34,649 bases of DNA from a virus. The stretch spans positions 1-34,649 of IMG/VR virus record IMGVR_UViG_3300044630_003130. One strand, given 5' to 3'. Both the position numbers and the translations under genes were made by a program. Below are positions 25,293-32,862 of this stretch, one piece after another. The notes under the pieces were generated by a model that was not told the origin of the DNA, made no database searches, and saw only the letters and a program-made list of their open reading frames with translations. Numbering within the stretch: the stretch's first letter is position 1; each line of letters opens with the position of its first letter.

Positions 25293-27053
25293 TTATTTTC
25301 TTTTATTAATTAGATTAAGAATTTCTTCTACGACATCAACGGATTCCGAAACCTCATCACCCATTACAGTACCAATAATTTTCTTTTTTGTGTTTAATAT
25401 ATCATATATTACACCCTCAATTGTGTTTTCAAAGATTGGGTAATAAACTAAAACATTATTTTTCTGACCATATCGGTAAGCTCTATCTTCAGCTTGTGCG
25501 TGTTCTGCCGGAACAAAAGATAAGTCATTCATAATTACAACTTCAGCTGATGTTAAAGTAAGACCAACACCGGCCGCTTTTAAGTTCCCAACAAATACTT
25601 TTATTTTTTCATTGTCCTGGAATTGGTCAACAGCGTATTGTCTTTGAACTTTATTACAACTACCATCTAAATAAACAGCTTCCTTACCAAAATGACTATA
25701 AATTGTTTGTAGTGTATCTGTAAAGTTTGTAAAAATAATAACTTTTTTTCCTTGATCTATAATGTTTTGTGCGAACTCAATTGTTTCTTTTGATTTTTCA
25801 TTTGCAATCACTTTTCTTACTTTCATTAGTTTTGAAAACTGAACGGTAAGTGATGATGATTCTTCTTTTTTATTTTCTAACCATTCGTAGTATTCGCCCA
25901 TCAAATCTTTATAATCTTTTGATGAGGTTCTTAAATAAACCGGTGTAATAATCTTGTCCGGTAAATCAAGGACATCTTCTTTTAATCTACGAAGAATTTG
26001 TGAAGATGTTCGGTCTCGTAGTTCTTCCAAGTTTGACGCACCAGTAACATTCCATACCTTTCTATTTCCAGCTCTAAATTGGTACCCTTGACAATAACGA
26101 ATAGCATAAGCCATCCAGTTTTGTGCAACCGGGCTTTCAATTATATTTAAAAGATTATAGTAATTCATTGGTCGAGATGTCATTGGGGTTCCGGTTAATA
26201 ACCAAACTCTTTTAACATCTTTTACAAAATTATTTATGATTTTTGTTCTTTGAGCTTGAGCATTTGAAATCATATGGGCCTCATCCAATATTACTAATTC
26301 AAATCCGGACTTAACAAGCAATGAATTTTCTTTACCTTTTGGGTCGTGAAAGTTTTTTAATATGTCGTAATTTACAATAACAAAATCGTGTTCAGTTGAA
26401 AATTTTTTACCTTCAGCAATATATACGGTTCTATCTGAATAATTTGCAATTTCTCTTTCCCAATTTATCTTAAGTGATGCTGGACAAATAATCAAAATCT
26501 TTTTTGCTCCAGTTTCAAGAGCAGCAATGATTGTTGATGTTGTTTTACCAAGACCCATATCATCAGCTAGAATAAATCTTTTTGACCCAACAAGTTTTTC
26601 AACAGCTTCTTTTTGGTGTGAGAGTGGTGGTCTATGTTCATATTTAGAATAATCAACATCAACTTTCTCAACTGAATGTGTTTTAATTAAAGATGATTTT
26701 GGAACCCAAAATTCAGATAAAACATCTTTCTCAAAAAATTTTCCCCAAATGTGATATGATTTATCTTTTTCAACCAGTAGTTTTTCAATGTAAACTTTTT
26801 CTGGGGTTTCAAGTAAGTATCTTTCTGTTGCGAACTTTTTTGCAAAGTAAGTATCAAGAAAAACCCACTTACGAGCAACCTTTGGTTTTGTGTCAAAATA
26901 ATTAACAATGTAATCTGCTTGAGTCCTTGTTGGGTAAAACTTTTTGTTTGTTTCTTTTTTTGTTTTCATATAAAGGATATAGTTGTTAGCCCCGCTATAT
27001 GAGTCTAACAATTCCAAAGCCTTTTGTTCTATTATTTGTTTTTGAATTTCCAA
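25293..27053 (-). CDS. SNF2-family (SMARCAL1/UvsW-like) DNA helicase/translocase
   Basis: The product has 586 residues from a TTG start at 27053. It has the two RecA-like lobes of a superfamily 2 SNF2 ATPase: DDMGLGKT (Walker A, 164-171), ICPASLKINWERE (motif Ia), DEAH (257-260), LLTGTP (motif III), KVIIFTNFTDT (motif IV), and GVGLTLTSAEVV with AEDRAYRYGQ (motifs V-VI). The ~140-residue N-terminus may be a HARP-like or DNA-binding part. It probably acts in fork remodelling or recombination, as UvsW does in T4. Start choice: the open frame reaches a TTG at 27080, but the promoter box covers 27064-27070. The in-frame TTG at 27053 sits 10 bases past the box, and coding-like sequence (LELLDSYSGANNYIL) begins after it. 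The first ATG (26969) would lose that segment. Confidence 0.88.
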   Translation of the reverse strand: MEIQKQIIEQKALELLDSYSGANNYILYMKTKKETNKKFYPTRTQADYIVNYFDTKPKVARKWVFLDTYFAKKFATERYLLETPEKVYIEKLLVEKDKSYHIWGKFFEKDVLSEFWVPKSSLIKTHSVEKVDVDYSKYEHRPPLSHQKEAVEKLVGSKRFILADDMGLGKTTSTIIAALETGAKKILIICPASLKINWEREIANYSDRTVYIAEGKKFSTEHDFVIVNYDILKNFHDPKGKENSLLVKSGFELVILDEAHMISNAQAQRTKIINNFVKDVKRVWLLTGTPMTSRPMNYYNLLNIIESPVAQNWMAYAIRYCQGYQFRAGNRKVWNVTGASNLEELRDRTSSQILRRLKEDVLDLPDKIITPVYLRTSSKDYKDLMGEYYEWLENKKEESSSLTVQFSKLMKVRKVIANEKSKETIEFAQNIIDQGKKVIIFTNFTDTLQTIYSHFGKEAVYLDGSCNKVQRQYAVDQFQDNEKIKVFVGNLKAAGVGLTLTSAEVVIMNDLSFVPAEHAQAEDRAYRYGQKNNVLVYYPIFENTIEGVIYDILNTKKKIIGTVMGDEVSESVDVVEEILNLINKRK

Positions 27054-27063
27054 AATTATAGTT

Positions 27064-27070
27064 ATAAATA
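27064..27070 (-). promoter_or_regulatory. Putative phage promoter box TATTTAT (minus strand, helicase)
   Basis: Minus-strand TTTTTATTTATAACTATAA precedes the proposed TTG start of the helicase by 10 bases. It faces away from two plus-strand boxes at 27090 and 27147, forming a divergent promoter region. Confidence 0.5.
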
Positions 27071-27089
27071 AAAATAACAATAAAAAGAA

Positions 27090-27096
27090 TATTTAT
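27090..27096 (+). promoter_or_regulatory. Putative phage promoter box TATTTAT
   Basis: AGAATATTTATCAATAAAA is nearly identical to the box at 27626. It lies 88 bases before the 27185 gene. Confidence 0.45.
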
Positions 27097-27146
27097 CAAT
27101 AAAACATATTTTTATACAATTAAAGTTGTTTTTTTTTTTGATGATA

Positions 27147-27153
27147 TATTTAT
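27147..27153 (+). promoter_or_regulatory. Putative phage promoter box TATTTAT
   Basis: GATATATTTATAATAAAA lies 31 bases before the 27185 ATG. A run of eleven T's (27129-27139) just upstream might act like an UP element. Confidence 0.55.
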
Positions 27154-27184
27154 AATAAAAAAATAAAAAACTATAAAAAAAATT

Positions 27185-27550
27185 ATGAAAAGAATAGTTA
27201 GATTAAACGAAAGAGATTTAACAAGAATTGTTAAAAGAGTTATTAATGAAAATAAAGAATATCACGAAGAAGAAATAACAACGCCAGAAGCACCAGATGT
27301 TATTGCACTTGGTGAGTCACCAAGATGGACTATCAAACCAAAACACAGTGATATTGGTGTTTACGCTTTTGTTGAAGAAACAGAAAAGGGTTTAGTATTA
27401 TATAAAGGTTTGTCAATTGGGGCTTATTTTACACCAACAAAAATAGATTCAATTGAGGACGGTTTACTTTTGGCACAAGAAGAACACGATAAAAGACAAA
27501 AACGCTATAAAGAAAGAGAAGGAAAACCCTTTAAAGGTTTTGAATGGTAA
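27185..27550 (+). CDS. Small protein with basic amphipathic N-terminal tag (possible capsid cargo)
   Basis: The protein has 121 residues. The N-terminus (MKRIVRLNERDLTRIVKRVI, then NE at 21-22) is a basic amphipathic helix ending in I-N-E. This recalls the capsid-targeting peptides of T4 internal proteins, which prohead protease removes at L/I-x-E sites. An acidic linker (EYHEEE) follows. Residues about 35-121 then form a small compact domain: RWTIKPKHSDIGVYAFVEET, a GLVLYKGLSIGAYFTP strand pair, and a basic C-terminus (KRQKRYKEREGKPFKGFEW). I do not recognise the domain. It has its own promoter box and a strong terminator, so it is a single-gene unit. Delivery with the DNA is inference. Confidence 0.6.
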   Translation: MKRIVRLNERDLTRIVKRVINENKEYHEEEITTPEAPDVIALGESPRWTIKPKHSDIGVYAFVEETEKGLVLYKGLSIGAYFTPTKIDSIEDGLLLAQEEHDKRQKRYKEREGKPFKGFEW

Positions 27551-27576
27551 GTCAATAATTAAATAAAAGTTTTAAA

Positions 27577-27602
27577 CCCCACCCCATAAAGGTGGGTTTT
27601 TT
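27577..27602 (+). terminator. Intrinsic terminator
   Basis: Stem CCCACC (27578-27583) and GGTGGG (27591-27596), a seven-base loop, then six T's. It lies 27 bases after the 27550 stop. Confidence 0.85.
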
Positions 27603-27625
27603 ATTTTATAAAATAACCATTAGAA

Positions 27626-27632
27626 TATTTAT
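27626..27632 (+). promoter_or_regulatory. Putative phage promoter box TATTTAT
   Basis: AGAATATTTATCAATAAAA stands right after the terminator, 13 bases before the ATG at 27646. Confidence 0.6.
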
Positions 27633-27645
27633 CAATAAAACAACT

Positions 27646-28158
27646 ATGCAAAACAAAGTTCCTATAACACGTCTTGGTAAATTTTTTGGTGATAGTGACT
27701 TTAACCTTGAGATTGAGATGGGTCAAGAGTGGTTAATTGGTGATATGAACTATACCTGTGTGTTATATCGAGTTGATAGAACTAAAACTAAAACTGATGA
27801 TGTTTACGGTGAAACTGTTTCGGACGGTGTAAAATTTTTACCCCCGGTTGAATTTAATGCTTATGTTGCAATTGCAGCTCCGGAAAACAAATTTCTTGGG
27901 ACCACAAAAATGGATCAATTTGAACCTGGGAATATTACAATGTCAGTTTATTTAAAAACATTGGAAGATTTAAATATTGATATTAGTTTTGGTGATTATG
28001 TTGGATATTATGATACAGAATCATTTGTAAGATATTATACAGTTGTAAATGATGGTCGTGTAACATCCGATATAAAACATACATATAAAGGCTTCAAACC
28101 CTTTTATCGTAGTATTATTGCAGCACCGGTTGGACCTAATGAATTTAAAGGATTATAA
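27646..28158 (+). CDS. gp14-like neck protein (tentative)
   Basis: The protein has 170 residues from ATG 27646. The open frame extends to a GTG at 27592, but that codon is inside the terminator stem and upstream of the promoter box, so the internal ATG is chosen (leader AAAACAACTATG). Visible features: ITRLGKFFGDSDFNLEIEMG at the start, a central EFNAYVAIAAPENKFLG strand, FGDYVGYYDTESFVRYYTVV and a final FKPFYRSI. The 'GD.v.y....fv.yy.V' pattern and the position upstream of gp15- and gp18-like genes fit the T4-type neck protein gp14. T4 gp14 is longer (256 residues), so this would be a compact version. It probably forms part of the collar between head and tail. Confidence 0.5.
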   Translation: MQNKVPITRLGKFFGDSDFNLEIEMGQEWLIGDMNYTCVLYRVDRTKTKTDDVYGETVSDGVKFLPPVEFNAYVAIAAPENKFLGTTKMDQFEPGNITMSVYLKTLEDLNIDISFGDYVGYYDTESFVRYYTVVNDGRVTSDIKHTYKGFKPFYRSIIAAPVGPNEFKGL

Positions 28159-28160
28159 AA

Positions 28161-29165
28161 ATGGGATTACCTAAAAAGATTAAAAAATATTTACCACTAA
28201 CAGAAAGTAAAACTCTTCTTCCAAGAAGACACGAGATTGCTGATATGATTTCAAAAGACGGGACATATCTTCCAAAATCTTTATTACACGCTGATTTGGA
28301 TAGGGGGTTTTTAGATTTTGTAAAAGAACAGTTAGAAACCGTTGTTGAAGGTAAGAAAATACCAACGGTAGATATTTTAATTACAACGCAAAACTGGTCA
28401 CAGTTTGTTGAAACTTGGGATTTCCAAAATATTGATAAAAATGTTGAGCCTCCTTTTATAACAATAATTAGGACTCCGGAAGTTAAATACGGTAGTAATC
28501 CAGCACTAATGTATAACATTCCAAATAGAAGACAGTATTATTATGCTAAGGTACCAACTTGGGATGGACAAAGACACGGAATGGATATTTACAAAATCCC
28601 ACAACCGGTCCCAGTTGATATAAAATATACAGTTGCCATTGTTTGTAATAGAATGAGAGAATTAAATAAGTTCAATCAAGTTGTTTTAGAAAAATTTGCA
28701 TCAAGACAAGCCTATCAAGTAATTAAAGGACATTATATTCCGATTATAAATGATGGGATTGCTGACGAATCAGTTATGGACTTGGAGAAAAGAAAAGTTT
28801 ATATTCAAAAATATGAATTTACGTTATTAGGGTTTCTAATTGATGAAGAAGAATTTCAGGTAAGCCCGGCTATTACAAGGGCTTTTACTATGTTTGAAAC
28901 TGATACACAAATAAAAAAGAAAAGACAAAGGAGGCCAGAACCAAATATACCAACATCAATCACTTATTCTTTTTCAACAACAGAAAATGAAAAGGAACAA
29001 TCCTTTTCATATGTAACAAATTTAAATTGGTCAAATTCAGAAAATGTAGACACATATGATGTTTTTATAAATGGTGACTATTATGGAAACACAATTAGTG
29101 AGATTCAAATTAATAATGGTGATACAAAAGATGCTATTTTAGAATTTGTTGTTGACCTTATTTAA
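28161..29165 (+). CDS. gp15-like tail sheath stabiliser / tail completion protein
   Basis: The protein has 334 residues. The middle section has the order seen in T4 gp15-type proteins: a VPVDIKYTVAIVCNRMRELN strand (like the family's 'yel.i.tr..dd'), then VVLEKFASRQAYQVIKGHYIP, DESVMDLEKRKVYIQKYEFT and LLGFLIDEEEFQVSPAITR. gp15 caps the tail tube and sheath at the head-proximal end. The C-terminal ~60 residues (after KKKRQRRPEP) look like a small added beta domain (NLNWSNSENVDTYDVFING). The gene starts 2 bases after the gp14-like gene and lies just before the sheath gene, as expected. Its stop overlaps the stop of the convergent minus-strand regulator by a few bases. Confidence 0.65.
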   Translation: MGLPKKIKKYLPLTESKTLLPRRHEIADMISKDGTYLPKSLLHADLDRGFLDFVKEQLETVVEGKKIPTVDILITTQNWSQFVETWDFQNIDKNVEPPFITIIRTPEVKYGSNPALMYNIPNRRQYYYAKVPTWDGQRHGMDIYKIPQPVPVDIKYTVAIVCNRMRELNKFNQVVLEKFASRQAYQVIKGHYIPIINDGIADESVMDLEKRKVYIQKYEFTLLGFLIDEEEFQVSPAITRAFTMFETDTQIKKKRQRRPEPNIPTSITYSFSTTENEKEQSFSYVTNLNWSNSENVDTYDVFINGDYYGNTISEIQINNGDTKDAILEFVVDLI

Positions 29166-29326
29166 TCCTCACCGTAAATATCCTTTTTTTCTTTACATTT
29201 CTCAATAATTAAGTTCTCTAAAAACTTATACATTTTAATTCCTCTCTTATCACAATATTTCTTTAACACATTGTGAACTGATTCATCAATCTTTAAATTT
29301 TTTATTTTTTTTGGTTCTTTATCCAT
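29162..29326 (-). CDS. Ribbon-helix-helix-like DNA-binding protein
   Basis: The 54-residue product starts MDKEPKKIKNLKIDESVHNV. KNLKIDESVHNVLKKYCDKRGIKMYKFLENLI has the layout of an Arc/CopG-type ribbon-helix-helix dimer: a short basic strand, helix A, a G turn and helix B. It would bind DNA and repress. The frame stays open to an ATG at 29359, but that start would be 3 bases from the promoter box and would translate the tandem 11-bp repeats. The ATG at 29326 puts them in the leader, where an operator fits. The gene is convergent with the gp15-like gene and divergent from the sheath gene, so it could control either itself or the sheath promoter. Confidence 0.65.
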   Translation of the reverse strand: MDKEPKKIKNLKIDESVHNVLKKYCDKRGIKMYKFLENLIIEKCKEKKDIYGED

Positions 29327-29327
29327 A

Positions 29328-29349
29328 GGTAGAAAAAAGGTAGAAAAAA
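29328..29349 (-). repeat. Two tandem 11-bp direct repeats (candidate RHH operator)
   Basis: GGTAGAAAAAA occurs twice in perfect tandem (29328-29338, 29339-29349, plus-strand reading), between the minus-strand promoter box and the proposed start of the RHH gene. The period is about one helical turn, as in many RHH operators. Confidence 0.5.
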
Positions 29350-29362
29350 ATCTTACCAAAAT

Positions 29363-29369
29363 ATAAATA
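29363..29369 (-). promoter_or_regulatory. Putative phage promoter box TATTTAT (minus strand)
   Basis: Minus-strand CTATTTATATTTTGG is 36 bases before the proposed RHH start. It lies back to back with the sheath promoter box at 29406. Confidence 0.45.
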
Positions 29370-29405
29370 GTTTAAAATAAGTAAAGTTTTTGCCAAAACA
29401 ATGAA

Positions 29406-29412
29406 TATTTAT
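29406..29412 (+). promoter_or_regulatory. Putative phage promoter box TATTTAT (sheath gene)
   Basis: GAATATTTATATTAAAA lies 33 bases before the sheath ATG; the leader is A-rich with no Shine-Dalgarno sequence. Confidence 0.6.
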
Positions 29413-29445
29413 ATTAAAAAATAAATCTAATAATTAAAACAAAAC

Positions 29446-32400
29446 ATGGCAACAAACAGTAAAGTATTTGTATCACCAGGTGTCTATACTTCGGAAGTTG
29501 ATTTGAGTTTTGTAGCACAAAGTGTTGGTGTAACCACATTGGGTATTGCGGGGGAGACATTAAAAGGCCCTGCTTTTGAACCAATCTTTGTAAAAAGCTA
29601 CGACGAATTTCAGAGCTACTTCGGCGGTACTTCACCAGAAAAATTTGTGAATACTCAAATCCCAAAGTACGAAGCTGCGTATATCGCAAAATCTTACTTA
29701 CAACAATCAAGTCAATTATTTGTTACAAGAATATTGGGACTATCAGGTTATGATGCTGGCCCGTCTTGGTCAATTGTAACACAAGCGAATGTAGACCCAA
29801 CAACTATTGGTGTATGGTGTTTAGACCCAACGGTTGTTAATTGTGAACCAGCTTGTAATCAACCATATGAAATAACATTTGCTGTTGATTTTACAGGTTG
29901 TACAAGTGGCATTCAATCAATTTCATTTCCAGATCTTGATCAATTTCCAGATGAAATAAAAAACATTTTAACAGAACAATACGAAACATTTAATGGTTCT
30001 TTAAGTACACTTGATGATAATATCAAATCATTAGTTTTTAGTGTTTTAAATTCTAGTAATATTAATGCGGAAAACGAAACAATTAGTTATTTTGGTTCAG
30101 TAGATGGTGCTGATTATAGCGGTTTAACAAATGCCGGTTTTACAGCGCAAACTAATGTATTTCAAGTGCCTGCGGTTCCGTTAGATCAAACAGATTTAAC
30201 ATCACCATTTAATGATCCTTGGTATTATGCATTATTTGATAATAATGGTGGTGGCGCTTATAGTGGTTTTTCATTTTGGTCAATTGTAAGTGGTTTAACT
30301 TTTATTAACCCTGTTGTTACAAGTACTACAACATTACCAATAACACCTACACCGACACCAACTCCGGTAAACCCTTGTGTTACACCACAACCGTTTGTGT
30401 CACCAACACCGACACCAACTCCGGTAAATGTTGATTGTTATTCTGGACAAGTAGTTGGTAGAATTTATTACTATACAGGAACATCATATACTGATTATGA
30501 TAATTTAGTGGTTGCAACATTGAGATCTAGAGGTATTGCGAATTATTCAGATTCAAATAACCCTGTTTATGAAATTAGTGATATTACTAAAGTAACATTA
30601 AATATGAGTGGTGAATATTCTGGTGTTGCGAAAAATCCATATCTACCATTTGTTATTAATGCAACAAATGATTTAGGTACTGATTTCACTTTTGAAACAT
30701 CATTTAGTATTTCTGATGCTCAATACATTTCAAAAGTATTTGGGTCAAGTAATTTTGGTAAACCAAGAAATGTTAACCCATTGTTCTTAGAAGAAAGATT
30801 CCAATCATTATTAAATTATGCTTGGAGAAAAGGTTATATTAGAGGTTTATCATCACAAATTGTAGCGCTTGATTCAGCACAAAGTGGTGAAAGTGATTCT
30901 ATTGGGTGGTATTTAGATAGATACCAATCACCAGCATCACCTTGGGTTGTATCTGAATTAAGAGGTTCTAAAGTATTTAACTTATTTAAGTTTTATACAA
31001 TATCTGATGGTAATTCAGCAAACACAGAAGTTAAACTTTCAATTGCTGATATTTCATTTGCTAATCAAACATTTACTGTTTTAGTTAGAGATTATTATGA
31101 CACCGATTCAAACCCAATTGTAATTGAGAAATTTACAAATTGTTCTATGGATCCTTCACAAAATAATTTTATTGCTAAGAAAATTGGTACATTAGATGGT
31201 GAATATGAATTGAAATCTAAATACGTTATGGTTGAAATGAATGAGGATGCACCAGTTGATGCACTTCCTTGTGGGTTTGATGGTTATGTAATTAGACAAT
31301 ATGATGGTGTTGTATCTCCATTCCCAATTTATAAAACTAAATATGATTTCCCTGGTGAAATTATTTATAATCCACCATTTGGATTCTCAACAGGAGCTGA
31401 TGACGCTTTAATATCTGGTGGAGATAATATTAGAAGAACATATTTAGGTCTTGGTTCATTCTGGGGATTTGATTCAAGTTTCTTTGAATACAAAGGAAAA
31501 AGAAATCCAATTTCTACTTGTGATATAGATGGATTTGATTGGAATACAAAAACAAGAGGATACCATATGGATAGAAACGCTAGTGGTATTACAATTAGTG
31601 GTCCATTTACAACAAGTGGTACACCAAGATTCTATGTTGGTAATGCACCATTTAGTTCTGAACCGACTCTTGATACTAACCCATATTACAGATTATTTGC
31701 TCGTAAGTTTACTTTGTTTGTTCAAGGTGGATTTGACGGATGGGACATTTATAGAGAATATAGAACTAACGGTGATAGATATACATTAGGTCGTCAAGGA
31801 TTCCTTAATGGAGCTTGTCCTACTGATAGATACCCAAATGCTAGTGGATGGGGTGCATTTAAACAAATTGCAATTGGTGATGGAACAAGAGATTGGGGTA
31901 ACACTGACTACTACGCTTATTTATTAGGTATTAGATCATTTGCAAACCCAGAGGCTGTAAATATCAATGTGTTTGTAACACCAGGTATTGATGTTCAAAA
32001 CAATTCTGATTTAGTTGAAAATACAATTGATATGATTGAAAATGAAAGAGCTGACTCATTGTATATTACAACATTACCGGACTATAACTTATTCTTACCA
32101 ACAACAACTGGAACCGATGGTTTAATTTACCCACAAGAAGCTGTTGACATATTGGAAGAAACAGGAATTGATTCTAACTATACTGCAACATATTACCCTT
32201 GGGTATTAACAAGAGATAGTGTAAACAATACACAAATCTATATTCCAGCAACAGCTGAAGTTACAAGAAACTTAGCACTTACTGATAATATAGCATTCCC
32301 TTGGTTCGCAGCTGCTGGTTATACTCGTGGTATTGTTAATTCAATTAAAGCTCGTAAAAAGTTGACACAAGAAGATAGAGATACTTTATATATTGGTAGA

Positions 32401-32793
32401 GTTAATCCAATTGCAACATTTGCTGACGTAGGTACTGTAATCTGGGGTAACAAAACTCTTCAAGTTAGAGAATCTGCCCTTGACAGAATCAACGTAAGAA
32501 GGTTGTTATTGCAAGCAAGAAAATTAATTTCTGCTGTATCTGTAAGATTGTTATTTGACCAAAACGACGAACAAGTAAGACAAGACTTCTTAAACGCTGT
32601 TAATCCAATCTTGGATGCAATTAGAAGAGATAGAGGTTTATACGATTTCCGAGTAACTGTTTCAAGTGATACGGAAGACTTAGATAAAAACCAATTAGTT
32701 GGTAAAATCTATATCAAACCAACAAGGTCTCTTGAATTTATTGACATTACATTCTACATTACACCAACCGGTGCTTCATTTGAAGATGTGTGA
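29446..32793 (+). CDS. Contractile tail sheath protein (T4 gp18-type) with a large insertion
   Basis: The protein has 1115 residues, against 659 in T4 gp18. The N-terminus (VFVSPGVYTSEVDLSFVAQS, residues 7-26, then TTLGIAGETLKGPAFEPIFV and SYDEFQSYFGG) is the standard sheath opening. The C-terminus (AAAGYTRGIVNS, INVRRLLLQARKLISAVSVRLLF, and a final GKIYIKPTRSLEFIDITFYI) is the conserved sheath core that packs on the tube and joins neighbouring subunits. The ~450 extra residues lie in the surface-exposed middle. They include a PTPTPTPVNPC...SPTPTPTPVNVDC linker at about 299-326, the same mucin-like composition as the adhesins at 4513-9035. It is the main late product, with its own promoter box and terminator. 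Sheath identity is firm. Confidence 0.95.
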   Translation: MATNSKVFVSPGVYTSEVDLSFVAQSVGVTTLGIAGETLKGPAFEPIFVKSYDEFQSYFGGTSPEKFVNTQIPKYEAAYIAKSYLQQSSQLFVTRILGLSGYDAGPSWSIVTQANVDPTTIGVWCLDPTVVNCEPACNQPYEITFAVDFTGCTSGIQSISFPDLDQFPDEIKNILTEQYETFNGSLSTLDDNIKSLVFSVLNSSNINAENETISYFGSVDGADYSGLTNAGFTAQTNVFQVPAVPLDQTDLTSPFNDPWYYALFDNNGGGAYSGFSFWSIVSGLTFINPVVTSTTTLPITPTPTPTPVNPCVTPQPFVSPTPTPTPVNVDCYSGQVVGRIYYYTGTSYTDYDNLVVATLRSRGIANYSDSNNPVYEISDITKVTLNMSGEYSGVAKNPYLPFVINATNDLGTDFTFETSFSISDAQYISKVFGSSNFGKPRNVNPLFLEERFQSLLNYAWRKGYIRGLSSQIVALDSAQSGESDSIGWYLDRYQSPASPWVVSELRGSKVFNLFKFYTISDGNSANTEVKLSIADISFANQTFTVLVRDYYDTDSNPIVIEKFTNCSMDPSQNNFIAKKIGTLDGEYELKSKYVMVEMNEDAPVDALPCGFDGYVIRQYDGVVSPFPIYKTKYDFPGEIIYNPPFGFSTGADDALISGGDNIRRTYLGLGSFWGFDSSFFEYKGKRNPISTCDIDGFDWNTKTRGYHMDRNASGITISGPFTTSGTPRFYVGNAPFSSEPTLDTNPYYRLFARKFTLFVQGGFDGWDIYREYRTNGDRYTLGRQGFLNGACPTDRYPNASGWGAFKQIAIGDGTRDWGNTDYYAYLLGIRSFANPEAVNINVFVTPGIDVQNNSDLVENTIDMIENERADSLYITTLPDYNLFLPTTTGTDGLIYPQEAVDILEETGIDSNYTATYYPWVLTRDSVNNTQIYIPATAEVTRNLALTDNIAFPWFAAAGYTRGIVNSIKARKKLTQEDRDTLYIGRVNPIATFADVGTVIWGNKTLQVRESALDRINVRRLLLQARKLISAVSVRLLFDQNDEQVRQDFLNAVNPILDAIRRDRGLYDFRVTVSSDTEDLDKNQLVGKIYIKPTRSLEFIDITFYITPTGASFEDV

Positions 32794-32816
32794 TAAAATA
32801 AATAAATTAAAGAAAG

Positions 32817-32841
32817 TGGGGGTTATTGACCCCCATTTTTT
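32817..32841 (+). terminator. Intrinsic terminator after the sheath gene
   Basis: TGGGGGT (32817-32823), loop TATTG, ACCCCCA (32829-32835), then six T's. It begins 24 bases after the sheath stop. Confidence 0.9.
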
Positions 32842-32851
32842 ATTTACGATA

Positions 32852-32858
32852 TATTTAT
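32852..32858 (+). promoter_or_regulatory. Putative phage promoter box TATTTAT
   Basis: GATATATTTATTGTTATG: the box ends 4 bases before the ATG at 32863, which would make the mRNA leaderless or nearly so. Confidence 0.5.
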
Positions 32859-32862
32859 TGTT

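Noticed and set aside
27054-27080. Upstream TTG start for the helicase
   Set aside because: The segment overlaps the promoter box and gives a hydrophobic, non-conserved-looking N-terminus; TTG 27053 is better placed.
27592-27645. GTG start extending the gp14-like gene
   Set aside because: The GTG is inside a terminator stem and upstream of the promoter box; ATG 27646 has the usual A-rich leader.
28145-28519. Minus-strand frame opposite the gp15-like gene
   Set aside because: No promoter box or A-rich leader; the plus-strand gene has strong family features and close coupling to its neighbour.
29327-29359. Longer N-terminus for the RHH protein
   Set aside because: It would translate the tandem 11-bp repeats (FFSTFFLP) and start 3 bases from the promoter box.
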